64,000 nucleotides of DNA, from the NCBI RefSeq assembly GCF_034044715.1, contig NZ_JAXCLW010000009.1, forward strand, positions 1 through 64,000, given 5' to 3'. Both the position numbers and the translations under genes were made by a program. Under the pieces are notes generated by a model. The model did not search any database. It was given only the letters and a program-made list of their open reading frames with translations, and had not been told where the DNA came from. Shown here piece after piece: positions 38,750-48,063 of the stretch. This DNA is from Dongia_B soli. Its GTDB lineage: Bacteria; Pseudomonadota; Alphaproteobacteria; Dongiales; Dongiaceae. Position 1 is the stretch's first letter. Every line of letters begins with the position of its first letter.

Positions 38750-40081
38750 ATGAACGAACCGGTGAAACTCGATCGCGCGCTCGGCCTATGGTCCGTCGTG
38801 CTGTTCGGCCTTGCCTATATGACGCCGATGATTGTCTTCGGCACTTTTGGTGCTTTGGCCACCGCCAGTCAGGGTACGACCGCCATGGCGTATCTCGTCG
38901 CTTCGGCCGCGATCCTCCTGACCGCGATGAGCTATGGTGTCATGGCCCGTGTCTATCCGGTCGCCGGTTCATCCTACACCTATGCCCGCAAGTCGATCAG
39001 CCCGAGTGTGGGCTTCCTGGTCGGCTGGGCGGTGCTGCTCGATTATTTCTTCCTGCCAATGGTGATCTGGCTGATTGGCGCGGCCTACCTTACCTCGGCC
39101 TTCCCGGCGATTCCTGCTTGGATCTGGATCGTCGCCTTCATCGGCCTTACAACAGCCGTCAACGTCATTGGGATCGTCTTCGCCAACCGGGTCAACTTCA
39201 TCCTGATGCTGGTGCAATTCGGCGTACTCATTGCCTTCTTGTTCCTGGCCGCGCGCTATGTCGTTGCCGCCAATGGCCCCGGCGGACTGATTTCGGTCGA
39301 GCCTTTCTTTAAGGCGGATGTGCCCTTCTCGGCCTCCGCCGCAGGTGCCGCGATCGCCGCCTATTCCTTCCTCGGCTTCGACGCCGTCTCAACGCTGACG
39401 GAAGAGACCCGCGACGCTCGGCGCACCATGCCGCGCGCCATCCTCATCACGGCGCTGGCCGGCGGCCTCATTTTCGTGCTGGCTGGCTATATCACCCAGC
39501 TCGCCCATCCCGGCTTCCAATTCGAGTCGGTGGACGCGGCTGCGACCGAGATTGGCAAGGCGGTGGGCGGCGATGTATTCGTCACGTTGTTCCTGGCCAC
39601 GCTGGTGGTCGCGCAGTTCACCTCCGGCCTCGCGGCGCAGGCGAGCGTCGGGCGTCTGCTCTTTGCCATGGGGCGCGACAGGGTGCTGCCCTCCGCTATC
39701 TTCGGCCAGCTGCATCCGAAATGGCACACGCCGGTCCTCAACCTCGCGCTGGTCGGCATCGTGGGCCTGCTGGCGCTGACGATGGATGTCACCACCTCGA
39801 CGTCCTTCATCAACTTCGGCGCCTTCCTGGCTTTCACCGCCGTCAACATCTCGGTGATCGCGCTCTATCTCCGGGGTGAACAGCAGGTCAGGCCGATCGG
39901 TGTGCTCTTCGGCCTCATCATTCCCGCTGTCGCGGCGGTCTGCGATCTCTACCTGCTGATCAATCTCGACGGTCACGCCAAGCTGCTCGGGCTGATCTGG
40001 CTTGCGATCGGCGTCGTCTACCTGGCGTATCTGACGAAGTTCTTCCGCGTCGCGCCGCCGGAGATGGACTTCGTCGAATGA
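38750..40081 (+). CDS. APC-family amino acid or amine permease
   Basis: This 443-residue protein has about 12 membrane helices and the APC-family first helix: LGLWSVVLFGLAYMTPMIVF with GTFG. FLGFDAVSTLTEETRDARR in the loop after helix 6 is typical of amino acid/polyamine transporters. The start is the ATG at 38750 with GGGAG upstream; an in-frame ATG eight codons earlier is possible. With the amidase next to it, an amide or amino acid substrate is plausible. Confidence 0.88.
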   Translation: MNEPVKLDRALGLWSVVLFGLAYMTPMIVFGTFGALATASQGTTAMAYLVASAAILLTAMSYGVMARVYPVAGSSYTYARKSISPSVGFLVGWAVLLDYFFLPMVIWLIGAAYLTSAFPAIPAWIWIVAFIGLTTAVNVIGIVFANRVNFILMLVQFGVLIAFLFLAARYVVAANGPGGLISVEPFFKADVPFSASAAGAAIAAYSFLGFDAVSTLTEETRDARRTMPRAILITALAGGLIFVLAGYITQLAHPGFQFESVDAAATEIGKAVGGDVFVTLFLATLVVAQFTSGLAAQASVGRLLFAMGRDRVLPSAIFGQLHPKWHTPVLNLALVGIVGLLALTMDVTTSTSFINFGAFLAFTAVNISVIALYLRGEQQVRPIGVLFGLIIPAVAAVCDLYLLINLDGHAKLLGLIWLAIGVVYLAYLTKFFRVAPPEMDFVE

Positions 40082-40127
40082 GTGCAGGGCCCGATGCTGA
40101 GCCATCTCGAGATCGAGCCCACGGGCC

Positions 40128-40961
40128 TCACGCGAGGAAAAGGCGGAAAAGCTCGGCTTGGCTGGAAATATTCAGTTTCAAGTAGATCTGCCGGCGATGC
40201 ACTTTGACCGTGTTGGGCGAAAGCGACAGCACGGTGGCAAGCGAGAAGTTGGAGTGCCCCTTGAGGATCAGCGTGACGATTTCAAGTTCTCGGCGTGTCA
40301 ACAGCGGGTGTTCTATGCGCTCAGCTGGCCTTGCTGTGCCAGCGGCGAGCGAACGGCCCGGAAGATGGAACCAGTGTCGCTCTCCGAGGGCACACACGAC
40401 GGGAGCCGTCGCGCGCAGGCTCTGTAGCTCTTCATCGACGAAGGGGGCCTTCGTGCCAGTGCGCGACAGCGACAACACCGCGCAGAAGCTGTCTTCCAGC
40501 TTCATCACAAAGCCGATCTCGTCCACGATCCGCGTCGTGGCGTAATGCAGCCGATAATATTCGGTCTGGCGGAAGTTGTCGGGCGCGAGCTCCCGCATCA
40601 CGATCATGCGCCGGCTGGAATCGTTGCGCACGGCATCGTAAAACGGGTCCAGCACGAAGGTACCGGCAAGATAGCGGTCGACGATGATGGCGCGTTCGGC
40701 CACGATCTTCTCGTTGTAGAGGTCGAAGGCATGGTTGTCGGGCGAATAGGCGAAGCCGTTCATCATCTGGAATGGCGTCAGAAGCCGAAGCGCCGCTGCC
40801 AGCGCGTCGGGGAAGCCGCGCGTACCTATCGCCGTCGCTGCGGCGCCGAGGGCGGCGTTCCACGCGGCGAAGGACGGGGGCTTGCTGTTTGCTCTGAATG
40901 CCATACGGCGGACCGGATGCGTTTTCTGTGACCGGCACAGATTGCCCAGGTGCGGGCACAT
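40128..40961 (-). CDS. LuxR-type transcriptional regulator
   Basis: This 277-residue protein has a C-terminal LuxR HTH at about 215-275 (LTRRELEIVTLILKGHSNFS, ATVLSLSPNTVKVHRRQIYL). Its N-terminal part resembles no receiver: it lacks the Asp pair and may be a GAF-like ligand domain. AAGGGGG precedes the ATG at 40961. It is convergent with the permease and divergent from the amidase, overlapping the latter's upstream region, so it likely controls this amide group. Confidence 0.8.
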   Translation of the reverse strand: MCPHLGNLCRSQKTHPVRRMAFRANSKPPSFAAWNAALGAAATAIGTRGFPDALAAALRLLTPFQMMNGFAYSPDNHAFDLYNEKIVAERAIIVDRYLAGTFVLDPFYDAVRNDSSRRMIVMRELAPDNFRQTEYYRLHYATTRIVDEIGFVMKLEDSFCAVLSLSRTGTKAPFVDEELQSLRATAPVVCALGERHWFHLPGRSLAAGTARPAERIEHPLLTRRELEIVTLILKGHSNFSLATVLSLSPNTVKVHRRQIYLKLNISSQAELFRLFLA

Positions 40962-41015
40962 GGCGCAACCCCCCTTGCCCGCTCATTACATGCTGAACCT
41001 TCAGGAGAATACGCC

Positions 41016-42422
41016 TTGACCCATCCACTCGATCTTGCCGCGACCGCGATCGCAGACGGCATCCGCACTGGCGCCTTCAGCGCCGAGACCGTGGTGGCAG
41101 AATCGATCCGCCGCGCCAAGGTGGCGGCGATGGTATTCAACCCGTTCACGCTCATCCGTGAGGAGAGGGCGCTGGAGGCCGCTCGCGCAGCTGACAGAAA
41201 GGTGGCGCGCGGCGAGGCGACCGGATTGTTGTACGGCGTTCCCTTCGTCGCCAAGGACCTGACGCCGACCGAGGGCGACCTTACGACGCTGGGTTCTTGG
41301 ACCCGGCCAGACTGGGTGCCGGACAAAAGCGCGCTCTGCATTCGTCGCCTCGAGCAGGCTGGCGCAATCCTGGTGGCCAAGACCACGACGCCGGAATTCG
41401 CCTATTCCAGCATGACGGCAAGTCCGCGCTGGGGCGTGACCCGCAATCCGTGGAACCGGGAGCGCACCAGCGGCGGCTCTTCCGGCGGCTCGGCCGTGGC
41501 GGTGGCGGCCGGTGTCGTGCCTTTCGCCGAAGGCTCGGACATGGGCGGATCGATACGTATTCCCGCCGCCTTCTGCGGCATCGTCGGGTTGAAGCCGAGC
41601 CTCGGCCGCATCCCGATGACGCTTCTGCCCAGCGTGTTCGACAATATCTCCCATTTCGGTCCGCTGGCCCGCCGTGTCGAGGACGCTGTCGCCTTCATGG
41701 CCGCCGCTGCCGGTCCGAGTGACGAGGACATCTCATCTTTGCCTATCGGCTTCAATCTTCAAAGTGCTGCGGCAGCAGACCTCAAGGGGCGACGCTTCGC
41801 GCTGTCGATGGACCTCGGTTACTATGCCGTACAACCTGGGGTCGAGGTTCCCCTGCGTCACGCAGTCGAGGTGCTGCGCGCCGCTGGCGCGGTGGTGGAG
41901 GAAGTACCGATCGCCTGGACGCGCGCCGTCAACGACGAATGGTTCGACCTATGGTGCGTGTTCATGTCGGCTTTCTTCGGCAAGGAGATCGAGACCTGGC
42001 GCGACAAGATGGATCCGACGGTCGTGGCCATGATCGCGCGCGGTGACGCCATGGGAGCGACTGCCTATAAGCGCATTGAGTTTCTGCGCACGGCGATGTG
42101 GCGCGATTTGGCCACGCTGTTCGAGCGATACGAGGCGCTTCTGTGCCCTACCTGTGCCATAACGGCCCCGCCGGTGACCGAGACGGACGACGATTATGTC
42201 GCGACGCTACCGAATGGCCGCTACAAGGGGCTGGACGTGGCCTGCCCCTTCAACATGTTGCCGCAGCTCCCGGCCCTGTCGCTGCCTGTCGGGCGGGCGG
42301 GGGACGGCCTGCCCGTTGGCCTGCAGATTGTCGGCCGCCGCTTTGCCGACGAGCAAGTGCTCTCCGTCGCCGCTGCGCTCGAAACCTTGATGCCGCCGGT
42401 GGTCCCGCCACGAGCGGTATGA
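41016..42422 (+). CDS. Amidase (amidase-signature family)
   Basis: This 468-residue enzyme has the amidase signature: KDLTPTEGD for the catalytic Lys, then TSGGSSGGSAVAVAAG and SDMGGSIRIPAAFCGIVGLK for the cis-Ser and nucleophile Ser. All three catalytic residues are visible. It hydrolyses a C-N amide; the substrate is not predictable. The start is TTG at 41016, chosen because AGGAG lies eight bases upstream and THPLDLAATAIADGIRTG is the normal opening; longer starts reach into the LuxR promoter. The stop overlaps the next amidase start. Confidence 0.9.
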   Translation: MTHPLDLAATAIADGIRTGAFSAETVVAESIRRAKVAAMVFNPFTLIREERALEAARAADRKVARGEATGLLYGVPFVAKDLTPTEGDLTTLGSWTRPDWVPDKSALCIRRLEQAGAILVAKTTTPEFAYSSMTASPRWGVTRNPWNRERTSGGSSGGSAVAVAAGVVPFAEGSDMGGSIRIPAAFCGIVGLKPSLGRIPMTLLPSVFDNISHFGPLARRVEDAVAFMAAAAGPSDEDISSLPIGFNLQSAAAADLKGRRFALSMDLGYYAVQPGVEVPLRHAVEVLRAAGAVVEEVPIAWTRAVNDEWFDLWCVFMSAFFGKEIETWRDKMDPTVVAMIARGDAMGATAYKRIEFLRTAMWRDLATLFERYEALLCPTCAITAPPVTETDDDYVATLPNGRYKGLDVACPFNMLPQLPALSLPVGRAGDGLPVGLQIVGRRFADEQVLSVAAALETLMPPVVPPRAV

Positions 42423-42783
42423 CGGGCTACGCCTATTACGCGGTTCATTCAGGACCTTGCAGCAAGCCGCCTGGTGCCATTGACCGCGTCTCAGCCCATG
42501 ACCCCTCCCTGCACGCCTTTGTGGCACTTTTCTCCGAAGCGGCGCTCAAGGTCGCGGCGGCGGCTGATGAGCGCAGGGCGCAGGGGGTCTCGCTCGGGCC
42601 GCTCGACGGCATCCCCTTCGCGGTGAAGGATCTCTTTCATGTCGCCGGCTATCCGACTGCGGCTGGATCCACGGCTCTTGGGGGCGGCCCTGCAACGGCC
42701 ACCGCAAATGCCGTCCGGCGCCTAGCGGCTGCTGGCATGATCGCGCTGGGCAAGGTCCAGACGGTCGAATTCGCCTTCGGCAG
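42419..42783 (+). pseudogene. Second amidase, 3'-truncated
   Basis: The ATG overlaps the first amidase stop (ATGA). The product has the amidase opening SLGPLDGIPFAVKDLFHVAG with the catalytic Lys and GKVQTVEFAFG, after which family members continue GGWGTNP. Here homology stops at 42783 and foreign sequence begins; the frame then runs to 42949 with no similarity. Both catalytic Ser residues are missing, so it cannot work. Confidence 0.8.
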
Positions 42784-42784
42784 G

Positions 42785-42874
42785 GCCGAAACCGGGCAAG
42801 TCGTCATCCCAAATGACATAATCTTTTTCTCGAGGCTCGGCGGCGTCCACAAGCCGCTTCGTGAGTTTAGGCAT
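42785..42874 (-). pseudogene. Tyrosine integrase N-terminal fragment
   Basis: From the ATG at 42874 the minus strand encodes MPKLTKRLVDAAEPREKDYV and IWDDDLPGFG, the opening of P4-type tyrosine integrases. GGAAGA lies upstream of the ATG. After 30 codons the sequence joins the truncated amidase tail to tail. The catalytic domain is lost. Its position 250 bases inside the right att repeat fits an integrase that once served this end. Confidence 0.7.
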
Positions 42875-42949
42875 GGGAAATCTTCCGCTCAAATCCCTCT
42901 CTCACGTAAGCACCACGTGGCAGTAGGACGCCAATCGGAGTGTACCTGA

Positions 42950-43121
42950 GGATGCGGCAGGTTAACCAAGATTTAAATTTGTTAAACGATTACAGTGCGA
43001 TAGCCTATCTGAGCGAATCCCATCGAAAATGGTCGAAGGGCAAAAAAACTCCGACGGCAAAGTCATCTAAATCGTAAAGGCTTTAAATCTCAATCCGGGG
43101 TAAGCGAAACTGTCTGTGGTT
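42950..43121. other. A/T-rich right end of the element
   Basis: The last 170 bases before the right repeat are richer in A/T than the surroundings (AAGATTTAAATTTGTTAAACG; GGCTTTAAATCTC). This is typical of integrase arm-binding regions, but I see no repeated arm motif. No gene is supported. Confidence 0.4.
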
Positions 43122-43138
43122 TCTGGCCCCCGCAACCA
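43122..43138 (+). repeat. Right attachment repeat (attR)
   Basis: TCTGGCCCCCGCAACCA, identical to the tRNA-fMet 3' end at 328-344. Inner flank CGAAACTGTCTGTGGTT also resembles the internal copy at 24245. Outer flank ATCCAAAGGCCCCG begins the terminator. Confidence 0.85.
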
Positions 43139-43142
43139 ATCC

Positions 43143-43174
43143 AAAGGCCCCGTTCGAAAGAGCGGGGCCTTTTT
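43143..43174 (+). terminator. Rho-independent terminator, probably the original tRNA-fMet terminator
   Basis: AAAGGCCCCG and CGGGGCCTTT form a perfect 10-bp stem with a 10-base loop, followed by a T run. It starts five bases after the right repeat, where a tRNA terminator would be if the element were removed, and no other gene precedes it. Confidence 0.85.
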
Positions 43175-43274
43175 AAATGGCGCATCGTACGACAGCTTAT
43201 TAATCGGACGTTCATCCAAGCATGGTACTGATGGCGTCCTGGTCACCTGTCGAAGCGAGTAAAGCGCTCATCCA

Positions 43275-43601
43275 ATGCACTTATCCATCGGCCGTTTTTT
43301 CCTGTCGGCGGTGACTTACCTCAGCATTGTCACGACGCTGTGTGCTGGCTCATCACCAGCAGGCGCTGCGGACGACGACAGATTGCCCGCAGCCAACCGG
43401 GTGCCTGTTGCTTCGGCACCGCGGAGCGCTGTACCAGCTATGTTTCCCTCAGCCATGACGGAAACCCGTGCGGGTTATCCGAGAAACCACGAAATGTGGC
43501 GTTACTGTCCGCCAGACAATTCGCATCCATGCGTGGATCTGGATATTCCTGGTGTCACGGTGCCTGAGGCTCAGCCTCAGACTCAGACTCCCGCCAAATA
43601 G
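43275..43601 (+). CDS. Small exported hypothetical protein
   Basis: This 108-residue frame begins with a likely signal peptide (MHLSIGRFFLSAVTYLSIVT, cleavage near AGAADDD), then a Pro/Ala-rich segment with two Cys (WRYCPPDNSHPCVDLDIPG) and a Pro/Gln tail. A periplasmic or outer-surface role is possible. First gene on the chromosomal side of the element. Confidence 0.5.
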   Translation: MHLSIGRFFLSAVTYLSIVTTLCAGSSPAGAADDDRLPAANRVPVASAPRSAVPAMFPSAMTETRAGYPRNHEMWRYCPPDNSHPCVDLDIPGVTVPEAQPQTQTPAK

Positions 43602-43636
43602 ATCTGAAGGCGTAACGCGGCTAGCGCGCTTCGTCG

Positions 43637-44161
43637 TTATGGCCGGCTCGCGCTCCATCGTCTGTCGATGAGCCCGTCAATCGACCAGCGCCCCGCGCCC
43701 CCGATCACGAGGGCTGCCAGGCAGGCCAGATACAGAAGATCCGTCTCGTAGCCTGGCTGGCCGAATTGAGCGCCGCTTGCGGTCACAGCCATGAGCTTGA
43801 TCGAGCTGAAGCCATAGGGCAGGTGAACCGTGAACATCGCCACCAGAAGAACCACCGCCATGGGGATGCTGACCCACGAGATGAAGGCGCCCAGGAGCAC
43901 GGCCAAGCCACCGGCTATCTCGATTAAGATCGTTGCCCAGGCCATGAGATGCGGCTCGGGGACACCGATCGCGTCGAGGATATTCACGAACGAGTCTGCG
44001 CCTCGTGCCAGCTTGGCGAAGCCGTGTTCCATGAACCCGTATCCTACAATCAGGCGCAACGGGATGGCGGTCGCCCAGTAGGGCAGGGCAGGTCGGCCGA
44101 ATGGCCTGACGAGGATATGCATCAATCCCGGCGATAGACCTATCTTTTCCATATTGATCAC
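43637..44161 (-). CDS. DoxX-family membrane protein
   Basis: This 174-residue protein has four membrane helices and the DoxX pattern: PLRLIVGYGFMEHGFAKLAR, then ATILIEIAGGLAVLLGAFIS and a PYGFSSIKL segment. The family is linked to redox or thiol balance, but no specific role follows. Single gene with no partner visible. Confidence 0.85.
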   Translation of the reverse strand: MINMEKIGLSPGLMHILVRPFGRPALPYWATAIPLRLIVGYGFMEHGFAKLARGADSFVNILDAIGVPEPHLMAWATILIEIAGGLAVLLGAFISWVSIPMAVVLLVAMFTVHLPYGFSSIKLMAVTASGAQFGQPGYETDLLYLACLAALVIGGAGRWSIDGLIDRRWSASRP

Positions 44162-44622
44162 GTGATTTGAAAGTAGTCAGGTGCTCCCGCCACATGGGCA
44201 AGACTGCGGACGCACCAAACAGCTCTACCCACCGCAATGGTTCATGCGGATGGTGAGGCTGGCGAAGGTAAAAAGAGGGAATTAGTCTTCGAATAGATGC
44301 GTCATGGCGTCAGGGGCGGCGGCGCTGAGCTTTTTCAGACGCGTGAGATTCTTCATATCAAACATTCTGCTCTCTTTTTCATCCGCGATGGCATCTCGCT
44401 CAAACAGGCGATGTAGATGCATTCGCCCGAGCCCATTCTCGGGTTACAGCGGTGGCGAATTTATTGCCAAGGTCAAAACAGGTTGCTGGCCACGCGAGCT
44501 TTCAAGCGGCCGCCGCCACAGAGGCAATATCTACGGAGAGACGAGAAGTATCCGAAGCCGTCCTGCCGGGCGGCTTCGGTTTAGCTTTCAGAGGCGCTGC
44601 CCATTACGGCAACTGTCGATTG
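44162..44622. other. Gap with a strong hairpin
   Basis: No gene is supported in these 461 bases. At 44552-44579, CCGAAGCCG and CGGCTTCGG form a perfect 9-bp stem with a 10-base loop, 44 bases beyond the stop of the lipoprotein gene (minus strand). It lacks a good U-tract on that strand, so it may be a processing or partial termination signal. Confidence 0.4.
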
Positions 44623-45120
44623 CTAAGAGACACACTGGAAGGTTACGGTTCGGCTGCCATCGGTGTTGGTAACGATGGTCGCCGTAGTCTGCCGAGCCCC
44701 CTGATTGCCGCAATAGATTTCCGCATTGCGCGACGCATTCAGCAGCTCCTGATCGGTACGATAGGTGGAGGTAAGATTCGAGCTGGGCGCTGATAAGGTT
44801 GTGGAGGGGACGGTTGTCACCGTCGTCGACGTGGCTGGCGCCGCGACGCAATCGAACGTCACGGTTTTCTCGCCGTTGGACGAATCGCGAATGTCTTGGG
44901 TTTGCGGCAGAGACTTATACTGGTTGCAGAAGGTTACCGCCTTCTGATTGGCCGCCAGCAATTCGTCGTCACCACGATATTTATAGGTGACGCTGGGGTT
45001 TTGCGATTCGACCTGCTGGGGTGGCGAGCTCGGCGACGAACAGCCTACAAGGAATAGCGGGGCCATCATAACGGGCAACGCCACTAATATCCGACTGGTT
45101 TGACTGTTGAGGCGCATCAT
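44623..45120 (-). CDS. Lipoprotein with a duplicated Cys-containing domain
   Basis: This 165-residue protein has a lipoprotein signal (VALPVMMAPLFLVGCSSP, lipobox LVGC). Two related copies of a roughly 45-residue unit follow: YKYRGDDELLAANQKAVTFC...EKTVTFDCV and STYRTDQELLNASRNAEIYC...SRTVTFQCV. Each has two Cys at matching places, joined by a Thr/Ser/Pro linker. Start: ATGATG with GGGAG upstream. Envelope-anchored; function unknown. Confidence 0.8.
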   Translation of the reverse strand: MMRLNSQTSRILVALPVMMAPLFLVGCSSPSSPPQQVESQNPSVTYKYRGDDELLAANQKAVTFCNQYKSLPQTQDIRDSSNGEKTVTFDCVAAPATSTTVTTVPSTTLSAPSSNLTSTYRTDQELLNASRNAEIYCGNQGARQTTATIVTNTDGSRTVTFQCVS

Positions 45121-45458
45121 GTATCTCCCAATTCGGTCTGGCGCGGCAAGCAAGTTTGCCGCGAGGCATCGTTGCATCGTTGCCTTCCATCTAAAAAAAA
45201 TCGTCTATCGCGGCAGTTGGTTCCGTATTCGATCAATCACATGCCCGTTAAGCGTGGCGAGCCTCTCAAAGCGAAACGGCCTTTTCCGAGATGACGCGGA
45301 AGCTGCGATAAAATTGTTGCCCTCCCTCTGGTGTCATACCGGGCGGCATCCCTTACGGCGAAGCATCAATGTTCGCTTCGATTTGCTGGGTGTCGCGAGG
45401 CAGTGAAGTTCGTATCGCCGCCATGCGGGGAAAGCCGTTTCGGCTGCTAAGCGGCTGC
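45121..45458. other. Gap between lipoprotein and binding-protein terminator
   Basis: No gene is supported in these 338 bases; it should contain the lipoprotein promoter (minus strand). Frames are short and lack protein features. Confidence 0.4.
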
Positions 45459-45487
45459 AAAAAAAACGGCCGGGTTTCCCCGGCCGT
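45459..45487 (-). terminator. Rho-independent terminator after the peptide-binding protein
   Basis: ACGGCCGGG and CCCGGCCGT form a 9-bp stem with a tiny loop, followed on the minus strand by eight Us, 20 bases beyond the stop of the gene at 45509. It ends the OppBCDF/binding-protein operon. Confidence 0.88.
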
Positions 45488-45508
45488 TGTTCTCACCAGG
45501 TGACAGTG

Positions 45509-47047
45509 TCAGTTTTTGACGACGTCTTCCATGAAGAAGCGACCGAGAGGATTCTGGTAGAAGCCCTCGATATTCTTGCGCGTTACGCCGCGATAGGGGC
45601 TGTAATAGAGGTCGATCCAGTTGACGTCATCTTTGGCCGTCTTCTGAAGTTCGACATACATCGCCTCACGCTTCTTCGGATCCATCTCAACCCGCGCTTT
45701 GGCGACCAGATCCTTGACGTGCTCGTTCTTGTAGCGGGTCATGTAGTTCATATTGGCATCATGGCCGAGGACGAAGGTCGTTTTCTGATCGGGGTCAATG
45801 ATGTCATTGGTCCAATAATTGACCGCGAGGTCGTAATTACCATCGACTTCCATCTGCCAAGTCTGGCTGGGATCGGCTTTCTGGATGTTCACGGTGATAC
45901 CGGCCTTGGCCAATTGCTGCTGAATGAGAACCGCAGTCTGCTCATCGACCTCGTTGCCGGCCTCGACGAGATAATTCAGGGTGAGATTCTTGACGCCGGC
46001 TTTCGCCAGCAATTCTTTCGCTTTCGCCGGGTCATAGGGGCGACGCAGATTGTCCGCGTAATAATAGAGGCTGCCTTTGGGCACGTAGGAATTCGCGACT
46101 TCGCCAATGCCGAAGGTGACGGTGTCGACAATTGCCTGCTTGTCGATAGCGTAATCGATTGCCTGGCGCACTTCCTTTTTGGCGAGATCGCCATGCTCGT
46201 GGTTGATCAGCAGCGAATCTTCGCGCGTTGAGGGATCGAGGACAACTTTCAGGTTCGAATCCTTCTTCAGCTCGGCGATGCGCGAGAAGGGGACGAAAAT
46301 GGCGGCGTCGAGTTCGCCGGCCTGCACCTTCAGGATGCGGGTATTGTCATCCGGAACGGAGATCCATTCCAACCCGTCCAGCTTAACTTTATCGGCTTGC
46401 CAGAAGTTCGGATTCTTCTTCAGCACGACCTTGTCGCCGCGCGCCCATTCCGCGACCGTGAAGGCGCCGGATGTGACCTCCGGCTTCTCGCCATAGGCTT
46501 CTTCGCCCTGGGCAGTCACGTCCTTTTCGGAGAGGATGGCGGCGCCGGGCATGGCCAGTGAGGCGAGGAACGGTGCGGCTGGCTGCTTCAAGGTGATGAC
46601 GAGTGTCTTGTCGTCCTTGGCTTCAATCGTCTTCATGACCGAATAGGTCTCGATCCAGAGCGATTCCTTGTTGTCGCGAATCCGGCTCAGCGAAAAAGCC
46701 ACATCCTTGGCGGTGATCGGCGAGCCATCCGAGAATTTTGCATCGCGCAGATGGAATGTATAGACCGTTCCGTCGGGGGAGACGTCCCACTTCTCGGCAA
46801 TCCCCGGCTGAAGCTTGGTGCCGGTCTTGTCGACGCGCACCAGCACGTCGTAGAGATTGCCGAAGATCCAGAAATCAACATTCTGCGAGGTCTTGATCGG
46901 ATCCATCGTGGTGCCGTCTTCCCGCCGGCCGATGGTGAGGATGGTGTCGGCCAAGGCTTGGTCGATGCTCATCAGCAGCGAGCCGCCCAGGGTCATGACT
47001 GTCAGCAGTGCGGCGGCACAGCTGCTTCTCAAACGCTTTTTACTCAT
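45509..47047 (-). CDS. Peptide ABC transporter, periplasmic binding protein (set 1)
   Basis: This 512-residue exported protein belongs to the SBP_bac_5 (DppA/OppA) family: signal peptide ending QALADTI, then TLTIGRREDGTTMDP-type opening, LQPGIAEKWDVSPDGTVYTF and FSDGSPITAKDVAFSLSRI. It binds di- or oligopeptides for the adjacent permease. It is the last gene of the minus-strand operon and has its own terminator. Confidence 0.93.
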   Translation of the reverse strand: MSKKRLRSSCAAALLTVMTLGGSLLMSIDQALADTILTIGRREDGTTMDPIKTSQNVDFWIFGNLYDVLVRVDKTGTKLQPGIAEKWDVSPDGTVYTFHLRDAKFSDGSPITAKDVAFSLSRIRDNKESLWIETYSVMKTIEAKDDKTLVITLKQPAAPFLASLAMPGAAILSEKDVTAQGEEAYGEKPEVTSGAFTVAEWARGDKVVLKKNPNFWQADKVKLDGLEWISVPDDNTRILKVQAGELDAAIFVPFSRIAELKKDSNLKVVLDPSTREDSLLINHEHGDLAKKEVRQAIDYAIDKQAIVDTVTFGIGEVANSYVPKGSLYYYADNLRRPYDPAKAKELLAKAGVKNLTLNYLVEAGNEVDEQTAVLIQQQLAKAGITVNIQKADPSQTWQMEVDGNYDLAVNYWTNDIIDPDQKTTFVLGHDANMNYMTRYKNEHVKDLVAKARVEMDPKKREAMYVELQKTAKDDVNWIDLYYSPYRGVTRKNIEGFYQNPLGRFFMEDVVKN

Positions 47048-47058
47048 GGTTCCGCTCC

Positions 47059-48063
47059 TCAGATATTGCCTTGTCCGTTTAAAGACGGCTCGGCGGTTGG
47101 ATAAAGGTGGCAGGCGACATCCCGTCCATCGATGAAACGGTCAGTCGGAAACGGATCGTGCCGGCACTGCTCCATCACCGCCGGGCAGCGCGGATGGAAG
47201 CTGCAACCTTGTGGCAGGTGCAGCGGGCTTGGCGGCTCACCGCCGAGAGGCTTTTGCGGCAAGGATAGGTCCGGATCGATGGCCGGAATTGCCCGGATCA
47301 GGGCCGCCGTGTAGGGATGCTTCGGCGCTCGGAAGATCTGCTCAACGGGCCCGGTTTCCACGATGCGCCCCAGATACATCACCGCCACACGATCACAAAG
47401 CCGACGCACGACACCCAGATCATGGGCGATGAAGATCAGCGAGAGGTTCATGCGCTGCTTGAGCTCGATCAGTAGGTTGATGATCTGTGCCTGGATCGAG
47501 ACATCGAGGGCGGCGACGCATTCATCGGCAATCACCAGTTGGGGATCGATCGCCAAAGCGCGAGCAATGCCGACCCGCTGGCATTGCCCACCGCTTAATG
47601 TGGCCGGCTTGCGGTTGATGAGGTCGGCGCTGAGGCCGACCAGCGACAGCAACTTGCGCACGCGTTCTTCAATCTTTCCGCCGGAATTTTTTCGCTGAAC
47701 CCGCAGAACCTCGGCCAGGGTATCGCCGATCGATTGGCGCGGGCTCAGCGAATTATAGGGATCCTGGAAGATCATCGCGGCGGTGCTGCGCAGCTTCCGG
47801 ATATCTGCGGCTTCTCCGCGTGACATGTCTGTGCCGTCAAAAACGACTCTGCCCGCGGTGATGGGATTGAGATGGAGAATAGCCCGGCCCAGTGTGCTTT
47901 TACCGCAGCCGCTTTCGCCGACCAGGCCCAAGGTCTCGCCCCGCGCCAATTCGAAGGAGACGCCATTAACCGCCTTTACCAGCCGTTTCGGTCTGCCGGG
48001 CAAGGCGAAGCCGCCTGCTGGGAAGTGAACTTCAAGATCCTCGACTTGCAGAAGCGCCGACAT
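47059..48063 (-). CDS. Peptide ABC transporter ATPase OppF/DppF type (set 1)
   Basis: This 334-residue ATPase starts at 48063 (MSALLQVEDLEVHFPAGG); TGATG links it to the upstream gene. Walker A GESGCGKST, signature LSGGQCQRVGIARAL, Walker B LVIADECVAALD and the C-terminal oligopeptide-transporter motif with four Cys (GCSFHPRCPAVMEQC) are present. The longer upstream frame has no family match. Confidence 0.93.
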   Translation of the reverse strand: MSALLQVEDLEVHFPAGGFALPGRPKRLVKAVNGVSFELARGETLGLVGESGCGKSTLGRAILHLNPITAGRVVFDGTDMSRGEAADIRKLRSTAAMIFQDPYNSLSPRQSIGDTLAEVLRVQRKNSGGKIEERVRKLLSLVGLSADLINRKPATLSGGQCQRVGIARALAIDPQLVIADECVAALDVSIQAQIINLLIELKQRMNLSLIFIAHDLGVVRRLCDRVAVMYLGRIVETGPVEQIFRAPKHPYTAALIRAIPAIDPDLSLPQKPLGGEPPSPLHLPQGCSFHPRCPAVMEQCRHDPFPTDRFIDGRDVACHLYPTAEPSLNGQGNI

